Shown piece after piece: positions 21,208 to 29,628 of a stretch of DNA of 37,754 nt. Origin of the DNA: a virus; the IMG/VR virus record IMGVR_UViG_3300045049_000023, positions 1 through 37,754 of that record. One strand, written 5' to 3'. A program made the position numbers and the translations under genes. The first letter of the stretch is position 1. Each line of letters starts with the position of its first letter. Below the pieces are notes generated by a model that worked only from the letters and a program-made list of their open reading frames with translations, made no database searches and was not told the DNA's origin.

Positions 21208-22068
21208 CTATACGTAGTAGATGTTGATTTGGCCGGCAGCACCGGCATCGGTATTCGTTCCGCCGCCGCCAGGTGCAGTGGGTGATTGATATATAGTTCC
21301 ACCAGTTGTGGAAAATCCGCCGCTTCCTCCACGTGGGGCATCTCCGCCTTTCCATGCGCCGGTAATGTTGTTTCCGGTGCCGTAAAGGCCGCGAATATTG
21401 ATGTCACCACCTGACGCGGTGCCGCCTGTGTAATTGCTGGTGGAGATATTTCCGCCATTTGCGGTAAGTGTGGAAAACGTAGTATTCCCGCCAGCAGTGC
21501 CAGGATTACCAGAGGTTCCAGCAGCTCCTACTGCATAGGCAATCGTCTGCCCGGGCGTCACGTTCAACCATGCGGCGCAATAGCCACCAGCACCGCCACC
21601 GGCAAAGGTGTTCGTATTACCACCCGCGCCCGCCCCCCAGATTTCAACAAAGATGCGCCACACCCCGGCTGGCACAGTGAAATTGCCGCTGCCGCTGGTG
21701 TAGATCTGCTTGTTCATCCCTGCGAGGCGCTGTAGGCGGAAGTTCTGCCCATCACAATCCAGCAGCCACAAGTCTCCGGGATTTTGCGCCGCTGTCGTCA
21801 CGCCTGAAATGTCGAAATATTCCGAAGCGTTCGGATCGTGAGTGATAACACCGGTGCCGACGTTCTCCAGCATCACCCACCAACCATTTCCGAGCTTTGC
21901 GGCAGGATCGTAGGTCTGCGTAAATGTGCCGCTTGAATATTGCAATAGCGTGCCAATATCGCTAAGAGTCAATTGCTGGTTGGCGCTGCGCTGGGTCTGA
22001 AATGGCAGTAGCGGCGGGATCCCCTGCGCGCCAATAGGAAAACCGCGCCCTCTGAAATGCCCGAACAT
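21208..22068 (-). CDS. Tail fibre with Gly-rich tip
   Basis: Residues from ATG 22068 give 286 aa; the open frame extends seven codons further into the upstream gene. The N-terminal part is beta-rich (TLSDIGTLLQYSSGTFTQTY). After FTVPAGVWRIFVEIWGAGAG the C-terminal half is a series of Gly-rich blocks (NTFAGGGAGGYCAAW; GTSGNPGTAGGNTTF; GGGGTNTDAGAAGQ). This polyglycine layout is seen in phage adhesins, where variable loops between Gly-rich helices bind the receptor, so this is a strong candidate for the host-recognition tip. It is followed by a chaperone-like gene. Confidence 0.75.
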   Translation of the reverse strand: MFGHFRGRGFPIGAQGIPPLLPFQTQRSANQQLTLSDIGTLLQYSSGTFTQTYDPAAKLGNGWWVMLENVGTGVITHDPNASEYFDISGVTTAAQNPGDLWLLDCDGQNFRLQRLAGMNKQIYTSGSGNFTVPAGVWRIFVEIWGAGAGGNTNTFAGGGAGGYCAAWLNVTPGQTIAYAVGAAGTSGNPGTAGGNTTFSTLTANGGNISTSNYTGGTASGGDINIRGLYGTGNNITGAWKGGDAPRGGSGGFSTTGGTIYQSPTAPGGGGTNTDAGAAGQINIYYV

Positions 22069-22069
22069 G

Positions 22070-22552
22070 TTAGAAGTCCCCGGCGTCAAAGCTGAATGTC
22101 ACGGCGCAGTTAGTGCCACCAATGGCTACCGTTAAGCCGGCATAGACGGCATACCCTGCAGGAATAACTTTATTGACCGGCAGGGCATAATACGTGAGCG
22201 TCGAGGTCGCAAGAGCTGTCACTGCAGTCGCCGGAATTGCCAGCTCAAACGGCAACAACTGGTTGTTGGCCGCAGTGGTATTTGCGCCACCATTGTTTAA
22301 CCAGAAGCGCACCACAGTGGCTGCGGTCGTACCGCTTGCAGTTGCGCCATTGGTAGACGTCAGCCTCACGTAGATCGTGTCCAAGCGAGATCCGTTTGTC
22401 GTATCCGCCTGAAAAATCTTTTCGAGCTTACCGGCGCCTGTGGCTTCCGTCCCGTCGAAAGCTTTCGTGTTGGTCATTGCTGCGGTCAGCAGCACATTGA
22501 ATACGCCGGCATCTCCCTGTTTCGGGAAAATGGGATTTGTATTGGCAGCCAT
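22070..22552 (-). CDS. Virion-associated beta protein (160 aa)
   Basis: The product begins AANTNPIFPKQGDAGVF and is dominated by Thr, Ala and Asn strands (AATVVRFWLNNGGANTTAAN; LTYYALPVNKVIPAGYAVYA), typical of a beta-sandwich structural protein. It sits between two fibre genes and is coupled to both (TAATG at 22552). It could be a fibre-head or decoration protein. No catalytic or binding motif is evident. Confidence 0.6.
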   Translation of the reverse strand: MAANTNPIFPKQGDAGVFNVLLTAAMTNTKAFDGTEATGAGKLEKIFQADTTNGSRLDTIYVRLTSTNGATASGTTAATVVRFWLNNGGANTTAANNQLLPFELAIPATAVTALATSTLTYYALPVNKVIPAGYAVYAGLTVAIGGTNCAVTFSFDAGDF

Positions 22553-23124
22553 TAGAAGCCTCCGAAATTAAGTGCAAGGGTGATGGTGGAACCGACAGGC
22601 GGCGCATCAACCGCCCACGAAGCAATGCCGTTCGTGCTGTTCAGCTTGTAGGTCGTGGTGCCCCCAGGCTGGGCTGGGAGTGCCGATGAAAAGGCCGTCT
22701 GATCGATGTAGTTTTTCGTCGGGCCGATAAGGCGGAATTCCGTGCCGTTGTAGATGGCGATGTAGATGGAGCCTGAAGCAAGATCATTTGCCACTACATC
22801 GGAGCCATCGACGCGCTTGATCGCCTTGGTTCCGAGGCCGGAGATGTTGAGCGTCGATGCGCCGGTGTTCGTGTTCGTTGGCGCGAATACCGCCGCCATC
22901 TTCGTACCGTACGCAACCAAAGCAGTTGTCGGTGTCAGCGTGTAAGCATTGGCTGCGCCGCCATCCGTGCCGGTTACCGTGATGGCACCGGTATAGCCAG
23001 CGAACGACTGTAGCAGCGCCAACTTGATAAGGCGTAGGTGATCATCGCCCTGGCTCTTGAGGTCGCCAGAAGCCGGGTTCGTGCTGACCAGATCGCCTAC
23101 GTAATTTCCTGTTTCGAGTCCCAT
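22552..23124 (-). CDS. Tail fibre protein, N-terminal attachment type (190 aa)
   Basis: The start GLETGNYVGDLVSTNPASGD then SQGDDHLRLIKLALLQSF is a well-known opening of short-tailed phage fibre proteins and probably attaches to the tail. It continues with beta-rich segments (LNISGLGTKAIKRVDGSDVV; SIYIAIYNGTEFRLIGP) and ends with a short Gly-rich tail. At 190 residues it lacks a long shaft, so the following genes (22070-22552 and 21208-22068) may supply the rest of a multi-part fibre. It overlaps the adaptor gene upstream as TAATG. Confidence 0.8.
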   Translation of the reverse strand: MGLETGNYVGDLVSTNPASGDLKSQGDDHLRLIKLALLQSFAGYTGAITVTGTDGGAANAYTLTPTTALVAYGTKMAAVFAPTNTNTGASTLNISGLGTKAIKRVDGSDVVANDLASGSIYIAIYNGTEFRLIGPTKNYIDQTAFSSALPAQPGGTTTYKLNSTNGIASWAVDAPPVGSTITLALNFGGF

Positions 23125-23750
23125 TACAACCTCACATCAGAGCGCACGCGCATGGTCGAGCCGCTGTACCAATCGACGCTGTTCACGGAATCGATGCCTT
23201 CCACGTAGAGCGCTTCGTAATCGGCAATTTCATCTTTCGGCCGACGCAGCCAGCGTGCGGCGGTCACCAGACAAGCAGCGAGATAGACTTGCGGGTAATT
23301 GGTCAGAAGCCAGTTCGTCGGGCTTCCGGAAGAAAGAGCAGGCACGAGCGCCTTGTAAATGCACTGGATGCTGTAGACGGCATCCGGAATCGGGCCTAGG
23401 TAGATGTTTGTGCCGATGATCGTGAAAGCGCGCGGCTGTTCGCTGGTGCCGGCCGCGTACTGCGTGTTGAACTGGTCCGGCGTCAGGTAATCGAGCACCA
23501 CGTTCGGGCTCGATTGAAGCGTCAGCGAGCGGATATTCACGACGTCCGTAGGCGAGGCGACAGTCTGCGTGCCGGCGACAGTCGCAAGCGTCGAAACGGT
23601 GTCTTGCAAGCGCGCATCGAGGTCGCCGTTGATGCGCTTCTCCGCCAGCGTGATGATGTCCGGAATGACCGAGATGAATGCCGAATTGCTGGCCTTGTGC
23701 AGCCAATCCGCGATCGAACTCTGCAAGCCGGTGTAGTTCGCGAGCGACAT
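23124..23750 (-). CDS. Head-to-tail adaptor protein
   Basis: The 208-residue protein is helical at the N-terminus (LQSSIADWLHKASNSAFISV; DIITLAEKRINGDLDARLQD) and has the beta insertion TVASPTDVVNIRSLTLQSSP, then the C-terminal helices YPQVYLAACLVTAARWLRR and DEIADYEALYVEGIDSV. This is the layout of phage adaptor proteins of the P22 gp4 / SU10 adaptor kind, which form a ring beneath the portal. Position between capsid and fibre genes agrees. Start ATG 23750 lies three bases beyond the preceding stop. Confidence 0.8.
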   Translation of the reverse strand: MSLANYTGLQSSIADWLHKASNSAFISVIPDIITLAEKRINGDLDARLQDTVSTLATVAGTQTVASPTDVVNIRSLTLQSSPNVVLDYLTPDQFNTQYAAGTSEQPRAFTIIGTNIYLGPIPDAVYSIQCIYKALVPALSSGSPTNWLLTNYPQVYLAACLVTAARWLRRPKDEIADYEALYVEGIDSVNSVDWYSGSTMRVRSDVRL

Positions 23751-23753
23751 GGC

Positions 23754-24062
23754 TTACACCCGCCCCGGCCAGATCCGGAAAGCCTTCAGGTCCGGATCGT
23801 TCAGCATCGTCTTGATATGTGCCGGGTTCTGCCAGAAGTCGGCCAGCGTCAAGCCATGGTTGTTGCAGTAGGTCTCGATAATGACGAAGGGAATCGAAGC
23901 GGCATGCCGAAATTCCTTGTCGCCGTGGATCCCTTCGTTGTGCAGCGCCTTGGTGATCTCAGCAATCGGCGTGCAGTCCTGCACCGTGCCGGTAATCAGG
24001 TTGCCGTCTTCGAGCGCGATCTTCGTTTGAACGCCGCCGGCGTGCGTGATGGTCGCTTGCAT
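23754..24062 (-). CDS. Hypothetical virion-operon protein (102 aa)
   Basis: ATG 24062 overlaps the preceding stop (ATGA); an upstream extension exists but lies inside the other gene. The product begins QATITHAGGVQTKIALEDGN and then reads TPIAEITKALHNEGIHG and HGLTLADFWQNPAHI, an alpha/beta mix. No family is recognised. It lies between a small beta protein and the adaptor gene, where short-tailed phages often carry minor head proteins or assembly factors. Confidence 0.6.
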   Translation of the reverse strand: MQATITHAGGVQTKIALEDGNLITGTVQDCTPIAEITKALHNEGIHGDKEFRHAASIPFVIIETYCNNHGLTLADFWQNPAHIKTMLNDPDLKAFRIWPGRV

Positions 24063-24361
24063 CACGAATTCTCCAGCGGGATCACGTTGCATTTTCCTGC
24101 TGCGGAATCCTGAATCGCGGCGATCTTGGTCACGCCGCTGGGAACTTGCAGGATCACGGCATCAGCGGGCTGCACGAGAATATCGTTCGTGGTAGCGGTC
24201 GCGGAAGAAACACCCAGCTTGACGTAGCAGGCGGCCGTCGCAGATACACGGACAAAGCGCGGAACTTCGCCGGCGGAATTGTTAGGGATGGTTGCGCTGG
24301 CCGATGTGCCCGACGTGGTAATGGTCGTGCCGACGGCAGTACAGGTGATGTAATCGTCCAT
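24062..24361 (-). CDS. Small beta-rich structural protein (99 aa)
   Basis: The sequence is Thr/Ser/Ala-rich with strand-like alternation (TAVGTTITTSGTSASATIPN; FVRVSATAACYVKLGVSSAT; ADAVILQVPSGVTKIAAIQD). Such small beta proteins placed near the capsid gene are often head decoration or tail proteins. The stretch RFVRVSA-x-A closely resembles FLRVSARVA in the protein at 18340-18867, hinting at a shared fold. A hairpin terminator lies 21 bases upstream of its start, on the same strand. Confidence 0.6.
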   Translation of the reverse strand: MDDYITCTAVGTTITTSGTSASATIPNNSAGEVPRFVRVSATAACYVKLGVSSATATTNDILVQPADAVILQVPSGVTKIAAIQDSAAGKCNVIPLENS

Positions 24362-24381
24362 GCTTTCTGTCTCCCGACAGT

Positions 24382-24407
24382 AAAAAAAAGCCCCGCCGAA
24401 GCGGGGC
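24382..24407 (-). terminator. Hairpin terminator downstream of capsid genes
   Basis: On the minus strand GCCCCGC-TTCG-GCGGGGC (24390-24407) is followed by eight T (24382-24389). This is a strong intrinsic terminator inside the virion operon, after the capsid and decoration genes. It could lower expression of the downstream tail genes relative to capsid, or be overridden by the Q-like antiterminator. Confidence 0.85.
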
Positions 24408-24427
24408 CGTGATTGCTGCAGTTACGG

Positions 24428-24856
24428 TTATGCCGGGCACATGCCGACGGTGACCACACCGGTTGCCGAGGTCAGCGTTCCGGTGAAGTCGATTGCCAAG
24501 GCGTCGCCTGCCGCCAGCGCCAAGGTGGAAGCCGTCGTGGACAACGTCAGCGCCTGGTTGGTCGCCGCCGTGCCCTTGAGGTTGATCGAGCCCGAATGGA
24601 GCGCCGTGCCGGACGCCGCTGCGGTGCCGGACGGGCACTTGCGAATGACAGCCGTAACCGCGCTTCCATCGGTGCCCGCGACCTCGACGCGTCCGTTGAT
24701 TGTTTGCACAACCATGGCGCGCGGCGCGACGTAGAACACCTTGTCGACCGAACTGGCCGTCCATTCCGAAGAGGCATGCGTGATCGGGCCGGCGTCCTTG
24801 TCGACGCCTTCCAGACCGGTCGAGCCGTCCGGATTCTGCTTAAGGTTGCATCCCAT
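24428..24856 (-). CDS. Capsid-associated (decoration-like) protein (142 aa)
   Basis: This gene follows the capsid gene by ten bases. The 142-residue product begins GCNLKQNPDGSTGLEGVDKD and then forms a series of beta strands (KVFYVAPRAMVVQTINGRVE; LTLSTTASTLALAAGDALAI), ending VGMCPA. Composition, size and position suggest a head decoration or capsid-stabilising protein. It stops 20 bases before a strong terminator hairpin, so capsid and this protein would be the most abundant late products. Confidence 0.65.
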   Translation of the reverse strand: MGCNLKQNPDGSTGLEGVDKDAGPITHASSEWTASSVDKVFYVAPRAMVVQTINGRVEVAGTDGSAVTAVIRKCPSGTAAASGTALHSGSINLKGTAATNQALTLSTTASTLALAAGDALAIDFTGTLTSATGVVTVGMCPA

Positions 24857-24866
24857 GATTCACCCC

Positions 24867-25790
24867 TTAGGCGATGTCGTAGACGGCGCCGTTGGCCTTC
24901 GGTGCGCGGGCTTCCAGCGTGTATTCCACGATGATCTCGCGCTTGTCGGCATCGCCGGTCTTCGCGAGTTCGACCGTCTGGAACGGACGCAGATAGCACA
25001 CGGCCCACTTGTCGGACTGCAGAATGAAGACGTCGCGGGTACGCTGGAAGCGGTTCGGCACAGCCTTGATTTCACCGAAATCCGACACGTACACGTCGAC
25101 AGATGCGTACAGCTTGGCATCCTCCGACTTATCGAAGCGGCTTGCATTGCCGGTGAAGGTGGAGAACGTCTGCTTCGCCGCCGGCCCCATCATGATGGTG
25201 TCCGGTTCGCCGCCGGCCGTGTAGATCAGCTGAATCACCGACTTCAGCTGCGATTCGGTGAAGGCCCGAGTGGTGCCATCGGTGACGCCGGTATTGCCGC
25301 TGTACGATGCCAACGTGGTATCGGATGCCTTGGACGTGTTGTCCACCACCCAGCCGACCAAGCCGCGCGACTTCCGCGGGGATGTGGCCAGCACATCGTT
25401 CTGGGTCAGGCCGAATTCCATGTCGCGCTTGAGTTCGAGCGATGCAAGCGCCACCTGGTAGGACAGTTCATCCTTGCGGCCGGCCGGATTCATTGCCTGC
25501 TGCGAGCCGGACACGATCACCGTCTTGGTGGAAATCTGCGTACGGTTGTTCAGGCGGGTGGTCGGCGTGACGGTCTTGGCAGATGCGTCGTCGCCTTCAG
25601 CCTGGGCGTTCGAAGCTGCCGACGCCAGGTCTTGGGTTTGCCATTCGTGCAGAGTGTTGGTCGCTTTGCCTTTCGCGGCCATGTTGAGCAAGGGGGTGAC
25701 GGTCGGGCTGATCCGGTAGATCACGTCCGTCAAGTCTTCACGGTTGCCGATGGCCGACGTGGTGAGGTAAGTTCCGCTGGGTGCTGACAT
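24867..25790 (-). CDS. Major capsid protein (DUF5309/SU10-like)
   Basis: The 307-residue protein begins SAPSGTYLTTSAIGNREDLT and contains segments typical of HK97-fold capsids of the DUF5309 group: DVIYRISPTVTPLLNMAAKG near the start, TQISTKTVIVSGSQQAMNPA, ELKRDMEFGLTQND in the long helix region, ESQLKSVIQLIYTAGGEPDT and VYVSDFGEIKAVPNRFQRT near the end. It forms the icosahedral shell. The scaffold gene lies upstream and a decoration-like gene downstream. The ribosome site GGAGTCATC is well placed before ATG 25790. Confidence 0.88.
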   Translation of the reverse strand: MSAPSGTYLTTSAIGNREDLTDVIYRISPTVTPLLNMAAKGKATNTLHEWQTQDLASAASNAQAEGDDASAKTVTPTTRLNNRTQISTKTVIVSGSQQAMNPAGRKDELSYQVALASLELKRDMEFGLTQNDVLATSPRKSRGLVGWVVDNTSKASDTTLASYSGNTGVTDGTTRAFTESQLKSVIQLIYTAGGEPDTIMMGPAAKQTFSTFTGNASRFDKSEDAKLYASVDVYVSDFGEIKAVPNRFQRTRDVFILQSDKWAVCYLRPFQTVELAKTGDADKREIIVEYTLEARAPKANGAVYDIA

Positions 25791-25835
25791 GATGACTCCT
25801 GTATGAGGAATGGGGCGCCTTCCCGGCGCGCCGGA

Positions 25836-26813
25836 TTAAAGGAACTGTGCGAATACCGCTGCGGCGTCTTCCACGCGGCCCGTCTTGCCCAAGCGCTGCA
25901 TTGCTGCAGTGCGGCCGTCAGGCTTCGTGGTTTCGACAACGCCGGGGCGCTCGACCTTAGGCGGGAGTTTTTCCACGCGCTTGGTAGCGGCCTGCGCCTT
26001 CTCCATCAGCTGGGCGTACTTCATTGCATTGCGCGCCAGGATGACGAAGCGGTGATCCGCGACGTTGCCCAACTCCTCCGGCTTGAAACCGTTCTTTCCG
26101 AGGAATTCGGCAATCGCTGCTTTTTCGGCCTTGGCCTTCGTCTCGTCTTTCCACTCCGGCAGCTTGGCAAGGAGTTCCTGCTGCTGCGCGGCGAGGTACG
26201 ACTGAACGTTTTTCGCCTGTTCGGCCTGCTGCTGCTCCCACAAACGTGCCTGTTCCGCCTGCACTTTCTGGAAAGTCGCTTGCCTCTGTTCGAAGAGGTG
26301 CTTCTGTCGCAGGTATTCAGTCGGATTGGTGTCGAGGAGCTGCTGCCAATCGATGTTTTGCTGCTGGTCCTGCAGCACCGCGCCTAGCTGCTGGCTGAGC
26401 GCCTGCAGGTTCTGCGCGTATTGCTGCCGTTCCTGACGCGCTGCGGTGGCCTCCGCTTCCGCAGCTTTACGCTGCTCTGCGGCTTCCATCGTCTTGCGCG
26501 TGTAGTCCTGCTGTCGCTGGTAGCCGTTGCGCAGCTCATCGAGCGGCACCTCTACGTCCTTGCCGTCAATCTTGACGGTGAACATTTGGGGTTGCTCAGG
26601 CCGCGTTTCGCTGCCAGGTTCGGACTGTTCCTGCTTGCCGGCGAGTTCTTCGGCCGCGAGCCTTTCGGCGGCTGCTTCCGGTGATTCGCCGGTCGGTTCG
26701 CTGCGCTGCGGCGCATCCTTGGGAGGATCGGTCGACAGAATCGAGGCGAACGCTGCTGCTGCTTGATTGGTGTCAAGCGGGGAATTGCTGGATTCCGATG
26801 CCGGATTGTCCAT
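25836..26813 (-). CDS. Scaffold protein
   Basis: The 325-residue protein is highly charged and rich in Gln, Glu and Ala, with an N-terminal acidic/Pro region (EPTGESPEAAAERLAAEELA), the segment FTVKIDGKDVEVPLDELRNG that often appears in phage scaffolds, then a long coiled coil (AEQRKAAEAEATAARQERQQ; FEQRQATFQKVQAEQARLWE). Lack of a hydrophobic core and position between portal and capsid fit a scaffold that guides procapsid assembly. It ends with a basic C-terminus likely to touch capsid protein. Confidence 0.85.
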   Translation of the reverse strand: MDNPASESSNSPLDTNQAAAAFASILSTDPPKDAPQRSEPTGESPEAAAERLAAEELAGKQEQSEPGSETRPEQPQMFTVKIDGKDVEVPLDELRNGYQRQQDYTRKTMEAAEQRKAAEAEATAARQERQQYAQNLQALSQQLGAVLQDQQQNIDWQQLLDTNPTEYLRQKHLFEQRQATFQKVQAEQARLWEQQQAEQAKNVQSYLAAQQQELLAKLPEWKDETKAKAEKAAIAEFLGKNGFKPEELGNVADHRFVILARNAMKYAQLMEKAQAATKRVEKLPPKVERPGVVETTKPDGRTAAMQRLGKTGRVEDAAAVFAQFL

Positions 26814-26886
26814 GTGAAACTCCGTCTAATTGGCCCTGCTTCGGCCATTGGGGAAAATCCACCGCCATCCCGGCGGGGGTGTCGTA

Positions 26887-27039
26887 TCAGGCTTGCGCCT
26901 GAATCCGGGTAATGCTGTCACCAACCTGGTAGGCCATCTCGCCGCGGTGCGCGCGGGCCAGCCTGCCATTCAAGAGACGCACAAAAAGCTGTTTCGGGTT
27001 CGGATGCCACACGGCGTCAATCTGCCGGTTCTCCGGCAC
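26887..27039 (-). CDS. Small protein with uncertain start (about 50 aa)
   Basis: A frame overlapping the end of the 98-residue gene at 27063-27359 encodes a good-looking peptide: PENRQIDAVWHPNPKQLFVR, then LLNGRLARAHRGEMAYQVGD. No ATG precedes it in frame within the likely protein; GTG 27039 is the first usable start but has no clear ribosome site. Protein-like sequence continues upstream (SDWVAFCDYLRG) past that GTG, into the overlap with the other gene. So either it uses a rare start, or it is reached by frameshift from the upstream gene. Function unknown. Confidence 0.45.
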   Translation of the reverse strand: MPENRQIDAVWHPNPKQLFVRLLNGRLARAHRGEMAYQVGDSITRIQAQA

Positions 27040-27062
27040 GCCGCGCAGGTAGTCGCAAAACG

Positions 27063-27359
27063 CTACCCAATCAGATCCCGCAGGTAGTCCTTGGCCCGTT
27101 CCGCCAGGGACTGCTGGTGCTCCAGTTCCGCCAGGGCCAACTTGCCGCTGTCGAACGTCTGCTTCAGCATGATTTCCAACTTCTCCGCCAGCTTCAGCAG
27201 ATTCCATAGTTTTTCGCGGCCTTCCTGGTCGCGCGCCGGTGAGGTTTGCCATTGCTCGATGATCTCCTGCTTAATGTCAGCCATCACGCGTTGGAATACC
27301 TCGTTTTCGAGAATTTCCTTGGCGCGATTGCCGTCGTAAATGTGCTTTTCAAGCTCCAT
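27063..27359 (-). CDS. Helical virion-module protein (98 aa)
   Basis: ATG 27359 lies inside the portal 3' end (11-base overlap). The product is helical: DGNRAKEILENEVFQRVMAD, then QWQTSPARDQEGREKLWNLL, then KLALAELEHQQSLAERAKDY. From memory, small proteins with the SPARDxEGREKLW pattern are common after portal genes of short-tailed phages; their role is not established. It might be a minor head or assembly factor. The end reads DYLRDLIG, and a similar DYLRG is read in the next frame just downstream. Confidence 0.7.
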   Translation of the reverse strand: MELEKHIYDGNRAKEILENEVFQRVMADIKQEIIEQWQTSPARDQEGREKLWNLLKLAEKLEIMLKQTFDSGKLALAELEHQQSLAERAKDYLRDLIG

Positions 27360-29577
27360 TCGGCTGCTCCGGTGGGCGGTTCATTGCCTGGATGTGCTGC
27401 ATGTGGTTCTGCTGCACCGTGCGCTCGTGCTCGGCTGCCACTTCGGCCAAGTCGACATGCGCCTGTGTCACGGTCTTTTGCGCGTCGACGGCGTTCTTTT
27501 CGCGTGCGACCAGCAATGCATACTCGCCGCGGATTTGCTCCAGGCGCTCGGCGGTGGCCGCTTGCTGCATGCGGTCCTTGTCGCGCTCTTGCGCCTCGAA
27601 TTGAAGCTGCGCCATCTTGAATTGCATCTCGCGCTGGTGCTCCTGATCGGCCTGCTGCGCCTTGATGACGTCCGGATTGGGCTGTTGCTGCTGCTTCGGC
27701 GCATTCGGGTCGGTAGGATCGGTAAAGAACTGCTGTGCGGCGTTTTTGAACCCCAACAGCTCGCCCAGCTTGGCTGACGCGTTGTAGACGTTCTTGGGCG
27801 TCGCCGTGCCGATCTGCAGGCCTTGCAGCTGCTGTTGCTGCAGCATGAGCAGGTGCTGTACCTGCTGGTCCTTGTTGCCGGTGCCCAGGCCCACATTGAT
27901 CGTCAGGTCGAACTGGTTGCGCCATTCGCGCGGATCCACCGGCACCCACTTGTCGCCCAGGCGAATCACCGCTTCCTTGTCCTGGTACTGGCAAACCAGC
28001 TTCAGGATCAGGCGGAACAGGTCGGTAAAGCCGGTTTCAGCGAAGACGCGCGCAACGAGCTCCAAGCGCATGTCCGCCTTGTTCGTGATGATGTTCACGC
28101 CGGTGGCGGTCTTGTTCAGGCTGTCGCCGTTCGTGCCCTGGCTGTAGCGCGTCCAGCCGGTCGAATTCTCTGTGAACGACTCGAACCATTCCATCATGCC
28201 CATCGCGTCGCGCGTATCGGCCACGGCCTGGTCCAGCCTGCCGACGGCGCCGGGCTGCTTGATGCGCACCACGCCGCCCGGACGAGAGGTCAGCAAATCG
28301 TCAAGGTTGACCTGGTTCTCGACCGCGAAATACCGGCCATTGACTTGCAGGTAAAGGTTGTCCAGCTGGGCGCGCAGCAGAGCGGTCTTGATGCGCTGGG
28401 GCTCCATCGACAGATCGGCCATCGACAAGCCGAAGAAGCGATGCGGCAGCGGAATCGGGCAGATCGTGACGAACGGCGGCCCGTCGCACTCGACGTTTTC
28501 CAGAATCTCGTTGCCGGCGCGCACGACCTTGCGCCACTCCGCGATACCGTCGCCATCAACGTCGGCGCGCATGTAGCATTCGGTGATCCAAACCTTGCGC
28601 ATCGACGGATCGAGCGTTGTTTCGTCCGTCAGGTATGGTTGCTCGTCGTCGAACCCTACCCGCTCGATGCGCTCCATGTTCAGCGCGTTGGCCGAATCGT
28701 CGGACGTCAGGTTGTCGACGTTCTTGTAACCCATCGCCTTGAGGTCGGAGATGGTACGCAGCAAGCGATGGCCGCTGAATCCGTCCGAGACCTTCTTGGA
28801 CTTGCGCGAAATCAGGAACTCTTCCGGCGGCACGTTCTCGACGCAGACCTTGCCCGACTTCTTGGTGCGCTTGAGCGTGACGTCGTGCAGCATCGGCGCC
28901 CGCATCTGGCTGATGTTGTCGATCTGCGCCTGAATCTGGATGGAATCCTGCAATGCGACGGCATTGCCCTGCTGCGCCGCCTGCTGGGCCTGGGCAAGTT
29001 GCTGCTGCAACTGCTGGATTGCCTGCTGGCGCTGCTGCTCGGCCTCCTCGTCCGGATAGGCCTTGTGCTCGATCGGCTCGACCTCCGGGTCATCCAACAG
29101 CATGGCAAGCTGCTCGTCGGTCTGCCCGGTGTACTCTTCGCGGCTTTCTTCGACGCGGTTATCCCACCAGACCTTCAGAACGCCGACTTTCTGCAGCAGC
29201 GCGTCGTGGAACCACGAATGCACGATCTGGAAGCCGGGATTCTGCTTATAGAAGACGTAGTTGATGTAATCCGTCGCCAGCTTGGCCTTGTCTTCGTCCT
29301 GCTCCTGGGTGGGCGTGAACTCCACCACGTTGTCGCCGGCGCAGAACGTCTTGATCAGCGTCGGCAGCATCCACAGGATGGTGTTGCGCACGGTCGTATC
29401 GACAACCGTGGAGCGACCCTCGATCTCCGGCGGCGTCAAGTCGCCCTTGGCCAAGCCGAGAAAGTAATACTCGGCCTTGCGTCGCATTTCGGCCAGACGG
29501 CCGCCCCAATACCCGACGCTTTGACGCATCTCTGCGTCGGTCAGGGCTTTCAGTTGGTCATCAGTGAGTCCGGCCAT
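27349..29577 (-). CDS. Portal protein
   Basis: The 742-residue protein begins AGLTDDQLKALTDAEMRQSV and contains STVVDTTVRNTILWMLPTLI, CAGDNVVEFTPTQEQDEDKA, and ATDYINYVFYKQNPGFQIVH, characteristic of P22/SU10-type portals of this length. Later parts include ENVPPEEFLISRKSKKVSDG and ECDGPPFVTICPIPLPHRFF. The C-terminal 150 residues are Gln/Ala-rich and helical, like the portal barrel. It forms the dodecameric ring through which DNA is packaged. It lies between terminase and scaffold, as expected. A 652-codon open frame on the opposite strand is a shadow. Confidence 0.9.
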   Translation of the reverse strand: MAGLTDDQLKALTDAEMRQSVGYWGGRLAEMRRKAEYYFLGLAKGDLTPPEIEGRSTVVDTTVRNTILWMLPTLIKTFCAGDNVVEFTPTQEQDEDKAKLATDYINYVFYKQNPGFQIVHSWFHDALLQKVGVLKVWWDNRVEESREEYTGQTDEQLAMLLDDPEVEPIEHKAYPDEEAEQQRQQAIQQLQQQLAQAQQAAQQGNAVALQDSIQIQAQIDNISQMRAPMLHDVTLKRTKKSGKVCVENVPPEEFLISRKSKKVSDGFSGHRLLRTISDLKAMGYKNVDNLTSDDSANALNMERIERVGFDDEQPYLTDETTLDPSMRKVWITECYMRADVDGDGIAEWRKVVRAGNEILENVECDGPPFVTICPIPLPHRFFGLSMADLSMEPQRIKTALLRAQLDNLYLQVNGRYFAVENQVNLDDLLTSRPGGVVRIKQPGAVGRLDQAVADTRDAMGMMEWFESFTENSTGWTRYSQGTNGDSLNKTATGVNIITNKADMRLELVARVFAETGFTDLFRLILKLVCQYQDKEAVIRLGDKWVPVDPREWRNQFDLTINVGLGTGNKDQQVQHLLMLQQQQLQGLQIGTATPKNVYNASAKLGELLGFKNAAQQFFTDPTDPNAPKQQQQPNPDVIKAQQADQEHQREMQFKMAQLQFEAQERDKDRMQQAATAERLEQIRGEYALLVAREKNAVDAQKTVTQAHVDLAEVAAEHERTVQQNHMQHIQAMNRPPEQPNGA

Positions 29578-29628
29578 AGAATTCAGTTCCAGCTACGGGA
29601 ATGTGGCGCCTCACGGCGCGGGAAGTCT

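Noticed and set aside
20424-23124. A diversity-generating retroelement acting on the fibre genes
   Set aside because: Short-tailed phages of this kind sometimes carry one, but there is no reverse transcriptase gene and no template repeat matching the fibre tip.
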